Notes under the pieces: generated by a model | Told to the model about the DNA's origin: nothing | Seen by the model: the letters and a program-made list of their open reading frames with translations, nothing else | Database searches by the model: none | Part shown: positions 10,746-19,637 of the stretch, piece after piece | Position numbering within the stretch: position 1 is the stretch's first letter | How the letters are laid out: every line of letters starts with the position of its first letter | Made by a program: the position numbers and the translations under genes | Source: Notamacropus eugenii | Taxonomy: Eukaryota; Chordata; Mammalia; Diprotodontia; Macropodidae | Length of the DNA stretch: 64,000 bases | Reading direction: 5' to 3' | Assembly: GCF_028372415.1 (NCBI RefSeq) | Contig: NC_092878.1 | Location: forward strand, 1,625,001-1,689,000

Positions 10746-12309
10746 AGTCTATGAGCATACCTTTCTCATTATGATGCTTAGGCACATATCCATTTATTAA
10801 ACTGCTTTAAATTTCACCCATTTAATTTTTTTTCTGTTAATCTTGATCATTAAGTCGACTTTATTTGCATGAGAGTAGATTTCTGGGATATCAACTCAGT
10901 TCTTGTTCAGTTTTCTTCACTTCTATTATAAAATCCATCTTATTATGCAGGTTTTTAAAATATAGTCTCCTTTTCCACTCATCCAAATTCCATGCCCCTT
11001 CCAGTCCCATTGCCATTTTTACTTCCTCTATGAATTCTTTCTGAATAATAACAGTTACCAAGGAATTTTCCTTTTTGGATGGACTATCACCTTTATTATC
11101 CATACCATACTACTTGCAACTTGGTCATGAGCTGCATGTTCTAGCTTTGTCTCATCTTCCAAACTGTCTGTATGTTCCTTAGATTCAGTATCATGCCTTA
11201 GACCTGATGGTATTATCCAACAGCATCTGGTGCTGGATGTATTAATCTGCCATAACTCTAAAATGCACAAAACCCACAAAATACTTTGAAAAGAAGGTTA
11301 TTTGACCTTGTCGCTTTCACTCTTTTAAGGAAAGAAAATCATGACTTGAACTTTATTGAAGAAATAACCAAATACTTTTCCCATACTGCATGTATTTAAA
11401 ATAGTTATTATACCCCTAAAGAACTACATAAAAACTTCTGATGGGTTGAAAAATACCCCCTTTGTAGCTTAATCTCAATCTAAAAGCTTGTCTTGTTTAG
11501 AATGATGTGACCTTTAGTCTGTAGATAAAATGCATGCAAATCAAGTCTTAATGTCAAATGAATTTGATCGTGGATTTGGGGGGAGGGGGTCAGGGCCAAG
11601 AAACAAGGAAAGCAGTCATTTTGTTTGTTTTTTTAAAGAGAAACTATATCAACTTTATGCTAAGTTGGTCTCCCACTTTTAAAGATCTTTTTTCCATTAG
11701 GAATGAATAAAATGCAAATAAGTGTACCACTATTTCTAGACAGGGTGACTGGAGTAGCAAAATCTGAATATTTTCATTTCCATGTCCCATCAGCCAGTGT
11801 GGGAGAGGGAACAGGGAGAAGACTGGAGCCAGCTCCTCCCACTGCCCCTAGACTGAGCTCAGCGTCTAAGGCTGTGGCAATGAGTGGGAGACTGATCTGG
11901 GTTATATTATTTTTGGTCAAAAGTAAGAAGTGATTACAAAGGAGGGAGACTGATTTGTCTGATGAGTCTAAGAAACTAGTTTTGAAGTCAATTTCCAAAA
12001 AGGAAGTAAAAAAGAAAAGTTCTACATGAAGGGAGAATGGTCTAGGTTTTAGTCTTGCCTGCTTCTGATGCTGATGGCCTAACTTTTATTATTTCCCATG
12101 TTATCCTTCTGAAGAGGAAAGCAAACATTTCATAAATTTATAGCTGGAAGGGAATTTAGAGGCCCTCTAGGAAAATCTCTTCATTTTTTTTCTTTTTTTT
12201 AAACTACCAACACACCTTTGGGAATGTTTTTTAATATACTTTTGAAATAAACTAATTCAGAAGTAGGAAAAATAGCTGTTTTGGCCAAGAAAATATGATT
12301 ATCATACTC
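10746..12309. other. GLDN intron 1, nothing recognised
   Basis: Longest unique-looking block of the intron. The open frames here are short, on both strands, and carry no known motif. Confidence 0.3.
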
Positions 12310-12329
12310 CAATGGATCTCTTGACTATG

Positions 12330-12510
12330 GTCAACACAATTTGCCGAAGGACAAGGCTATTATTTTCCAGGTGAGGAAAATGAGAATCCAAGAGGTTCAA
12401 TGACCTGCCCAAGTTCACACAGGGAGAGTGTGTGGATAGGTATTGCAGGTAGAGCCAAGATTCATACGTACATCCTTACTCCAAATCTGGAGCCCTTTGG
12501 ATTTTACCAT
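12330..12510 (-). repeat. Ther-1/MIR-type SINE fragment
   Basis: Diverged minus copy with TTATTTTCCAGGTGAGGAAA, CAATGACCTGCCCAAG and TTCACACAGGGAG. Confidence 0.5.
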
Positions 12511-14399
12511 AGTGACATGCTTGCCCAGACCCTGGTTCAGGATCGGAATTTTGACAGATACACATCACAAAATTTCTGCCATCACTTTAGCATTTTAGCA
12601 TGCATATTTAACGCATAATGAATTTGACAAGTGTTGAGTGTTTATGAAGAGCGCTTCATTGTGCTAGGTGCTATAGAGATGAGGAAAGGCCAGAGCAACC
12701 ATCTATTAGTCAAGAAAAAGATGAGGTCACAAGAAGCAAAAGAGAGAAAGGCAGAAAGAACTCAAAGGGAGAGAAGCACAGTGAAAGGAGAGTAAGAAAG
12801 AGATCAAAGAGAAGTAGAAGGGTTTCTATTTTGGAAAAGGCCTACTTTTATTCCTCTCCATTGTTTCAGGTATTGGCATAACCTCAACTACTATTGCTTT
12901 TAAGATTCAGAATGGAAGTTGCTGATATTTCATCACAATATCTTTATACCTCCATCACTACTTAGATTAATATACTTTTATCTTATGTTGCTAGGGTGGA
13001 ACCTGGGGAACTCTTCTCTCTCTCTCTCTCTCTCATTTTCCCCTTCCCTCACACCCCCTCCCCCTTCTCTGCAAGTGCATGTGTGTGAAAAAGAGATAGA
13101 CTAATAGAGATAGAAACAGAGAGAAAAGGGAGAGAAGAAGAAGAAGAACAGAGAGAGAGAGAGAGAGTCAGGGATAGAAGGGGAGAGAGAGAGAGAAAGA
13201 GACATGATCTTCTTTTCTGAGAAAAGTAGAGAGTGAAAGTGAGAAGAATTTCAGAGCATGGTCCAAGAGTAAATACATCACTTCCTGAAAACACACCATA
13301 GCCTCGTTAGTAATCAGGTATTCCTCCTCTGTTTCCATCCTGCTTTTTATGTGTGCCATAGCCTACAAGGGAGAACAAAGAGGCAAGTGTGGCTGGCATG
13401 GCATAACTGATTACTCTTGTAAAAAAATGCCAGATCTGACTTCATGAGTAGCCTCTTCTGTATTCAGGGAAGTTCCTTCATGTTCTATTAGAGGATAAAG
13501 CTCAATATATTATTGGAAGTAAAGTAATGCCTTTAGAAGTGATTTATCAATAAATTCTTGGAAACTGTTTAACAAGTTTGATGTTTTTGCTACCAGAATT
13601 CTTTCTAAACAAGTTGTTATGTTAGAGTGCCGCTGGCCTTAAGAGGCCGTTTGAACTTTAGGTTGGCAAAGGAAAGAATGACTTCCAGATTTACATGTTG
13701 CTCTGGTCTTTCCTCATGTCTGTAGCACCTAATGCATCATGATATAAGGAGATAGCTTTGATATATTTATTAAAAACAATTTCTACTAGATAGTATTCTT
13801 CTGTTGATTTAAGGTTGGAAGCATATGGGCAAACTAATCAAACAGACCATTAATATCAACTAGACCACTGAGGAAAAAAGCAGGTGAGACAAAGGATTTT
13901 CCTATTGGCATTAATTTTGCAGTAGAGGAAGAGCAAGGGGTAGGGGCTCAGAATTTAAATATATGATATTAGTTGAAAGCAAGGTTGGAATTGGAAGTTA
14001 TCTACCTAAGGAGATCATCCAATCATGAGTTTTGCTTCCTTAAAAAATCTTGGGGCAATTTTAGTTTGTTAGACATTGAAATTCTGTATAATAATAGGAC
14101 TTTAAGTGGTGACATCTCCACAGATCTTGTACTTAGAAGTACCTCCTACACCCCTTGAATTCAGATGCCGGAACTGAATTCCTTCTAATTATAAAGTGAA
14201 GTAAACCGACAGTAATTATAATTAATAATGAAATGAAATAGGAAAGGTCAATGCAATCTACAAGAAGTTGCTGGGTAATTATTAAATTAAAATCAGTAAA
14301 GTAGCCCACTAACTTACAATTGCAAAAATAATGTATTTTGAAAGGCTAAATAAATTTCTAAATTCTGAAAGGAAGATTTTAAGAAACTGTTCTATGTGT
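12511..14399. other. GLDN intron 1; (TC)n and (GA)n tracts, otherwise nothing recognised
   Basis: A (TC)n run lies at 13014-13034 and GA-rich tracts at about 13100-13200. No exon or named repeat family was recognised elsewhere. Confidence 0.4.
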
Positions 14400-14402
14400 G
14401 TG

Positions 14403-14580
14403 CTGTAGAAAAAGCACTGGATTTGGAGTCAGAGGACCTGGGTTCGAATTTCTAACTCTATTATATTACCTGTGTGACCTTTGGCAAGTCACCACCCCTG
14501 TCTCTGCAGATGTAAAATGAGGGGGAGGGATGGAACAGATGACTTCTGAAGTCTCTTCTAGTTCTAAATCTGTGATCCTA
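14403..14580 (+). repeat. Ther-1/MIR-type SINE
   Basis: Head TTTGGAGTCAGAGGACCTGG, CORE CTGTGTGACCTTTGGCAAGTC, and the tail GTCTCTTCTAGTTCTAAATC TGTGATCCT typical of this marsupial subfamily. Confidence 0.75.
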
Positions 14581-15369
14581 AAATCTAAAATGAACTTTCT
14601 GTGGTTCATTTGAACCTCTCCAAAGCAATATATAAACCTGAAATGTAATCCTCCTAAATCCTTTGCCAACCTAAAGTTCAAATTTGACTCTCAAGAACAT
14701 CTCAATCATTAGAATAACAATAACCAACCATCCACTTAAATCCCCCCGCATAAATTCCCCCAAGAGCTGTAAGCAGCAAGGCCCTGCCCTCTTTTTTCAC
14801 GGGCAATATTGAGAGCACTTGTTTTTCTTTTCCCACCTAAATGAAAGTCAGACACTCTCACCAGCTGGCCCATGGCAAAGAGAATGTTTCTTATAGTAGG
14901 GCAGGAGAGAAATGGGGGGAAGAGGGGGGAGGAGAAGAGGCACTATTTTTTTTAAATCTTAGGAAATCTTGTACTTAAAAATCCAGAACTTCTTTGGAAG
15001 TGTAATCTCTTCTTGTGCCAGATACAGTTATATACCTTGAACCCAAAAAAGCTCGAATACCTAAGCAACGTTACAGATATATATGCAAACATTTTATATG
15101 CCGACATGGGCTCTCTGCAGAGATGAAGCTTCGAAAACTTTTAGGTAAGGGAAGTAGACAGTAGACACTCAAGGGTACGCCCCCACCCTGTCTGGGGAAA
15201 GGGGTCCAGGTGGCAACTAGGTTGGGTTAGTGTGGGCCCCCAAAGGCCCAAAGCTTTGTCCCAGAACTTGCAAACTTAAGAGTGTCTTCCCTCTCAATCT
15301 TCCCCCTTCCCGCCCACCCCAGAGTGGAGCGAGGGATGAGGGGGGATGCAGGGGACAGCGCCTACGCCT
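14581..15369. other. Start of GLDN intron 1, nothing recognised
   Basis: First bases of intron 1 on the minus strand; GC content falls quickly away from the island. No repeat was recognised. Confidence 0.35.
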
Positions 15370-15371
15370 AC
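15370..15371 (-). other. GLDN: GLDN intron 1 splice donor
   Basis: On the minus strand the exon ends ...ATGGTGCCG and is followed by GTAGGC, an acceptable donor in phase 0. Human gliomedin changes exon at the same MVP position as far as I recall. Reading past this point gives a non-conserved Pro/Gly tail and a stop, as expected for intron. Confidence 0.85.
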
Positions 15372-15743
15372 CGGCACCATGGAATATGTCATCATCATGA
15401 GCATGTCCTGGTTCTCCGCCCGGATGTGTGACTGGGGTTCCCCAGCATGACTACGTTTGTTCCGCGCCGCCCCGGGGAGATCTGGCTCGGGATTGCCCGG
15501 GATGTTCTGAGGGGCTCGACGCAGCTCCTGTAGGAAGGTGCGGAGGGCGCTGTCCTCCCTCGCCTGCTGAAGCCTTTCTGCTTCCAGCTCCCGCAGCGCC
15601 TCGCTCAGTCTGCGCCCCTGGCACAGCGCGAAGACCGTACCCACCGCGTTGAGCGCGGAAAGCAACGCCACAGCGGCCAGGGCGCCACGCAGAGCCCAGC
15701 CGGTGTCCCCATTCCCCTTCTCTGTTTTGGGCATCCTCTCCAT
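15372..15743 (-). CDS. GLDN: Gliomedin, first coding exon
   Basis: This is the first coding exon of gliomedin, a glial type II membrane protein that clusters sodium channels at peripheral nodes of Ranvier through NrCAM and neurofascin-186. The 124 codons start at the ATG at 15743; a second in-frame ATG follows at 15734. A hydrophobic segment at residues 18-40 is the signal anchor. Residues 44-76 form a charged, leucine-rich coiled-coil-like stretch. RNKR at residues 94-97 matches the furin-type site by which gliomedin is shed. The run [11 protein letters not shown] (114-124) is a strongly conserved family signature. The frame then meets a GT donor (CCG|GTAGGC) at 15371/15370, so the open frame beyond it is intron. 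The collagen-like and olfactomedin exons must lie further left, outside the window or unrecognised. The exon sits in a CpG-rich island and its reading frame is intact. Identification is from recalled similarity to human GLDN and is strong. Confidence 0.95.
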
Positions 15744-15900
15744 TTGGAGCCTCCGCCGGGCCTCAGGACGCGGCTGCGAGGTTCACGGCTGGAGGCCAAG
15801 TGCACCGAGCTCTGAGAACAGGGCGGGGGCAGGGCCGGGCCTTGGGGAAGCTCAGCCGGTTCTCCCCTAGTCGGGTTTATAACCTTCTGGAAAGCCGTGG
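15744..15900 (-). promoter_or_regulatory. GLDN: GLDN 5' UTR and core promoter with TATA-like box
   Basis: Directly upstream of the GLDN ATG the sequence is GC- and CpG-rich, with a GC-box-like CCCGCCC (complement of 15822-15828). A TTATAAA box on the minus strand lies at 15876-15882. If used, transcription would start about 25-30 bases downstream, near 15850, giving a 5' UTR of roughly 100 nt. The assignment of the box as functional is inference. Confidence 0.55.
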
Positions 15901-15930
15901 GCTGGTGGCAGCTCTGTGAGTCACACTGCC
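15787..15930. repeat. Promoter-proximal duplicated segment, copy 1
   Basis: This stretch, which contains the putative GLDN TATA box, aligns with 16400-16560 in the same orientation. Shared blocks include GCTGGAGGCC, TTCTGAGAA/CTCTGAGAA followed by GGGCGG, AAGCTCAGC, CCCCTAGTC, GGCTGGTGG and CTGCC. Copy 1 carries about 21 extra G-rich bases at 15827-15847. Confidence 0.7.
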
Positions 15931-16399
15931 CTTTGGCCAAGGGAGCAGGGCGGATTGGAGATGAGCAGCCCTGGCAAAGGAGAAACCCCTCGGAATGGAT
16001 GACAAGCAGGAAAGGAAAGGCCAGTGGGAAGGGACAAGGGCAGAGCCAAGCTAGAGGCGTTGGGTGCAGAACGGCGGCACTAGATGAAGTTCCTGGGACC
16101 AAAGCAAGCCTTTTCCAATTTTCCCCTCCTCTCTCTTCCCACCTTTAGCCCATCTCCTCCTCAGCACTTGGAGTCCCCCTCCTTTCCTGGTCTTTGGACA
16201 TTGTTGGGGGCTGTATAGGTAGAAATGGAGAAAACTAGGGATTATGATAGAAAAAAAACAGATGGAAAAAGAATAAGAAAGACAGAAAAGGCACAGTTGA
16301 GGGGAACCCAATCAGAATGGAAGGGGAGTTTGGTGAAAAAGTCCATTAGCTCCCATTTAATTGGGTGGGAGGGTCTATTTGCTTGGGCCGGGGCCTTGA
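15931..16399. other. GLDN upstream DNA between the duplicated segments
   Basis: Moderately GC-rich, unique-looking DNA upstream of GLDN. Open frames on both strands are by-products of base composition. Confidence 0.35.
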
Positions 16400-16560
16400 C
16401 CGCTGGAGGCCCAGTGCGCAGAGTTCTGAGAATCGGGCGGAAGCTCAGCTGCTTCCCCCCTAGTCTCGGAGTAGCAAGGTTGCTGTTGAATTCTTCTCTT
16501 GCTTTTAATTAATTTCCAGGCTGGTGGGAGTGGTGAGATCCAGGATTGTGTTACTGCCAC
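16400..16560. repeat. Promoter-proximal duplicated segment, copy 2
   Basis: Diverged direct copy of 15787-15930, offset by about 614 bases. The position that corresponds to the TATA box in copy 1 reads differently here, so this copy has no obvious core promoter. Its age and function are unknown. Confidence 0.7.
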
Positions 16561-16807
16561 GTTCTCACCATGGCCATTCTTCCAGTTCTCCACAGTCACT
16601 TGACAAATGCCCATTTCCGTCTTCGTATTGATAGGAGGTAAGAACTAGAGAGAAAAAGAAAGACAGAAGACTCTAGGCGTGGGGACTTATAGACAAAACC
16701 CATGGAAGTCAGAAAAGCGAAGATGAAGCCCAGAACAGAGTGCAGCCCTGCAGGTAGACTTCCAGAATTCATTAGGGCGAAAACATGTTCAGTTATCAAC
16801 AGAAGCA

Positions 16808-16965
16808 GTGTGATTTAGTGCAGAGTACTGCCCTGGGAGTTGGGAACCTAAATTCCGGATCTCTCTCTATTACTTGCTTGTGTGACCTTAGGTGTGTTAT
16901 TTCATTTTTCAGCACTTAATTTCCTTATCTGATAATGAAGGAACTGGATTTGATGATCTATTTAG
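16808..16965 (+). repeat. MIR/Ther-1-type SINE
   Basis: Head with CCCTGGGAGTTGGGAACC, CORE TTGTGTGACCTTAGGTGTG, and tail AACTGGATTTGATGATC. Confidence 0.6.
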
Positions 16966-17681
16966 GGCTTATTTTAAAACATCTGATGATTCTGTCTTCA
17001 GCACTAGGTACTATCCATGGTACTTCGGGTAGATGCAGCATTCAGACACCTATCTTCTCCCGCTCAAATTCTCACAGTTTCTCTTGTAGACTCAATCTCC
17101 TCCAAATTGCCCAAGTCCTCTTAAGTACTGTCAGTCTTGGGGAGAGAGAGTTCTCTTCCTGTTCTTATGTGACTATACCTTCTATAAACCATGACATTTC
17201 TTCTGTCTCCTCTTCCCTTAACCTTGGAGCTCTTCATTTCCCAGCTTGGCTTTCTCATCATTAATTAAGTCCTCATGGGTTTCATACTAATGGGACCAAG
17301 CCCTGATTGTGTTAAAAAGAGCCAGTTTTCAACTAGTGTTGCTGTTTCTATAACACATTCCTCCTTTCCCCTTTGCCAAAGGAGCAAGAGGTTCACAGTT
17401 GCCCGAAGCAGTTGGAATCCAAAAATTACAGTAAGCATAAGTGGGGTGAGGAGGACCAGGTTATGTGAGCTTGCATAGATACCTTGGTGAATGTTTTCAG
17501 GGGGTGGTTAGGACTCTGAAGTCATCTCCCTCTAAAATATAAAAATTCCAATTCTTGAACACAGAGAAGTTGCAGTGGTGGCAGTTGGCTCTGGGAGGAC
17601 ATAAACCAGAGTTACTGAGGAACTGAGGTAGATCTGGGGTTATGTTGAAGTGAGGAGCATTGTGTTTGATTATAGGCTTCA
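16966..17681. other. Intergenic sequence, nothing recognised
   Basis: Pyrimidine-rich stretch with an L2-like flavour near 17080-17270 but no firm boundaries. Confidence 0.3.
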
Positions 17682-17945
17682 TTTTTTTTTTTTTTTTGAG
17701 GCTGAGTCTTCCTATCTCACCTAGGCTGGAAATAGAAAGGGTCTGATCCCAATGCTGATTGGCATGGAAGCTTTAATGTGCTCTGTTCCTGATTTGGACT
17801 GTTTTACTCTTCCTTAGACAGCCAGTCTTCATTAGCATCCCTCTATCCCCCAGGTGCTGGACTTTGTATAGACTTCTAATTGGCTTTCACCCCACTGCCA
17901 TTCAGAACTCCCAAGATCAAGTGATCCACCTATCTCTTCAAATGT
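17682..17945 (-). pseudogene. RN7SL: 7SL RNA (signal recognition particle RNA) pseudogene
   Basis: Read on the minus strand, this is a diverged but nearly complete copy of 7SL RNA, the scaffold of the signal recognition particle. The plus strand begins with a 16-base T run (17682-17697), which is a 3' poly(A) tail on the minus strand. It is followed by the complement of the 7SL 3' Alu domain (TCACCTAGGCTGG). The S-domain complement comes next (ATCCCAATGCTGATTGGCAT, then CTTCCTTAGACAGCC). The 5' part (CAGAACTCCCAAGATCAAGT, 17904-17923) completes it. Presence of the S domain separates it from an Alu or other 7SL-derived SINE. The first 40-50 nucleotides of 7SL seem missing or unrecognisable. 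The tail and the many substitutions point to a retrotransposed, inactive copy. No internal promoter could be judged intact. Confidence 0.85.
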
Positions 17946-17972
17946 GTCAATGGTGTGTCCAGAGACTAGAGG

Positions 17973-18212
17973 CAGCTGGAGGTTCAGTGGTACAGAGTAT
18001 TAGACCTGGAGTACAGAAGACCTAAGATAAAATCCAACCATAGACAGTTCCTACCTGTATGACCCTGAGGTAGTCATTTCATCTCTGTTTAACTCAGTTT
18101 CTTAAACTGTAGAATAGGGATAATAATAGCATCTACTTTCCAGCATTGTTGTGAGAATCCAGTTAGATAATATTGGTGAATATTTGTAGAATGCCTAGCT
18201 TCCTTCCTTCCT
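17973..18212 (+). repeat. MIR/Ther-1-type SINE, long form
   Basis: GGCAGCTGGAGGTTCAGTGG head, CORE TATGACCCTGAGGTAGTCAT, and L2-like tail GGGATAATAATAGCATCTAC plus GTTGTGAGAATCCAGTTAGA. Confidence 0.75.
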
Positions 18213-18219
18213 TTTGTGC

Positions 18220-18405
18220 CAGAGAGCAAAATTAAAACAAATAAGGAAAAGTGTCCTAACAATTAGAGCTGTCTAATAATGGGCTAATTTATGAAGTAAT
18301 AAGCTACCCAAAATTGGAGATTTTCAAGCAGAGGATAGATAATGAAATAGAATAGATTCCTGCATTTAATGGACTAGTTGACTTGTAAGTTAAATTCTTT
18401 CAATT
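18220..18405 (+). repeat. CR1/L3-like LINE 3' end
   Basis: Contains CCTAACAATTAGAGCTGTCT and GGAGATTTTCAAGCAGAGG, the same conserved 3'-coding order as other L3/CR1 fragments in this window. Confidence 0.65.
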
Positions 18406-18439
18406 CTCTATCCATGGCTCCAAGAAGCTATAGTATGCA

Positions 18440-18840
18440 CAGCAGGTACATCCTGGTAAAACTGTCTCAGCAGATTGGGCTAACCCAGGCTGAGGGTAAC
18501 TGACAGGATTCAAACCCACTGGTGAGTTAGGGAAATGTCTACCCCAAGCATTCAAAGACTTTCCCTAGCAGAATGGGCAGCTAAGAACTATTTGTTCCAA
18601 CAACCACAAAGATGGCTGAAGCAGGCACTGTGGAGTGCTTAGAGTTTGGTCAGACATCAAAGTTGCCAAGGTCATCCACTGCATCCCCAGGAATCATCAC
18701 ATGTGTCTTGCCACCAGACTTTGATGGCTGTGGGAGAGAATAAGGCTGACAACTTTATGCAGCTCCATCTCACTTAAATCCAATTCACATGCAAGTCAAG
18801 ACATCACCCCATGATGTCATCGGTCCTTTTTGAAAACAAA
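18440..18840 (+). repeat. Interspersed repeat, family X, copy 1
   Basis: Aligns with 31605-31965 over most of its length. Shared blocks include AACTGACAGGA/AATGGACAGGA, CAGCAGAATGGGCAG, TTTGTTCCAACAA and CAAGGTCATCCACTGCATCC. It ends GAAAACAAAGGACTAACAAT GACAACAA, a tail I recall from a common marsupial retroelement whose name I cannot give. Confidence 0.7.
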
Positions 18841-19637
18841 GGACTAACAATGACAACAAAGCACCTTCTAGATGCAAGGAATTATGCTGGACCTGGGAGG
18901 AACAAAGATTAACAAAATTGTCCCTATGTTAAAATAGTTTGCATTCTACTGGAGCTGAGGTGGGGAAAGACCAGTAGAACATATCTACAGATAGGTAAAT
19001 AAAAAGCAATGTCAAGAGGAAGTAAAAGTTAAGGATTGGGAGCAGGAAAGCATCCTGGAGGAGGTGGCACTTAAAGTGTGCTATGAAGGCAAGGCAAGGA
19101 GGGACCATTACAGAGGAAGAAGATAGAATGCTGAATGTCAAAATGTTGAATGCTGAAAAAAAGTAGAGCTAATAAGCCATTTTACTGGGATAGAAGTTGA
19201 GTGAGGTGCCTTCCTGTCCCCAGATTCTATTATGTCTATCTATGCCTACATTCTACCAAAGAGCTACAACTTGATGAAAAGGAAAAGAAGCTAATGAGTA
19301 GGGTAAAAACTCTTCTATTTTGTTTCTGGAGCCACCATTGTAGTTCAATGAGGCTAAAATTCCCCCTGTCTGGCAGAGGGAACCTCTGCCTTGTCTCCTT
19401 TCCTAGGGGCTAGTTTTAGATGCTCTTGTTGAGTGGGTACATGCTAATTTGCATGACTGCTGCTTTGAATGGTGCAGAAACTTGGGTTGAGAAAGAAATT
19501 CCTCATTTTGGGAACCATAGGTGTTGCAGATTTCTTTCTGCCTGATTTCTCAGTGAAGACATTTTTCTTTAAGCAAACTTTTAGAATGGTAACTTGGTTG
19601 TTATTTGGTTCCTTGGACACATAAAAGACTTGTTTGA
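18841..19637. other. Unclassified repeat-like and unique DNA
   Basis: About 18846-19160 resembles a mammal-wide repeat (TGGAGGAGGTGGCACTTAAA). The remainder up to the HAL1 insertion holds nothing recognised. Confidence 0.35.

Larger units (their letters stand above)
15340..15860. promoter_or_regulatory. CpG-rich island over GLDN exon 1
   Basis: CG dinucleotides are frequent here and almost absent in the surrounding tens of kilobases. The island covers exon 1 and its promoter, typical of a vertebrate gene start. Confidence 0.75.

Noticed and set aside
1-15369. Further GLDN exons
   Set aside because: I looked on the minus strand for the next gliomedin segment (a CNSTKGIC-like motif and collagen Gly-X-Y repeats) and saw none, so this is treated as intron.
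15605-16102. 165-codon minus-strand open frame upstream of GLDN
   Set aside because: It overlaps the GLDN 5' UTR and the start of exon 1 in another frame. It is GC-driven and has no family resemblance.
17682-17945. Alu-like SINE
   Set aside because: The S domain of 7SL is present, which Alu and B1 lack, so it is called as a 7SL pseudogene.
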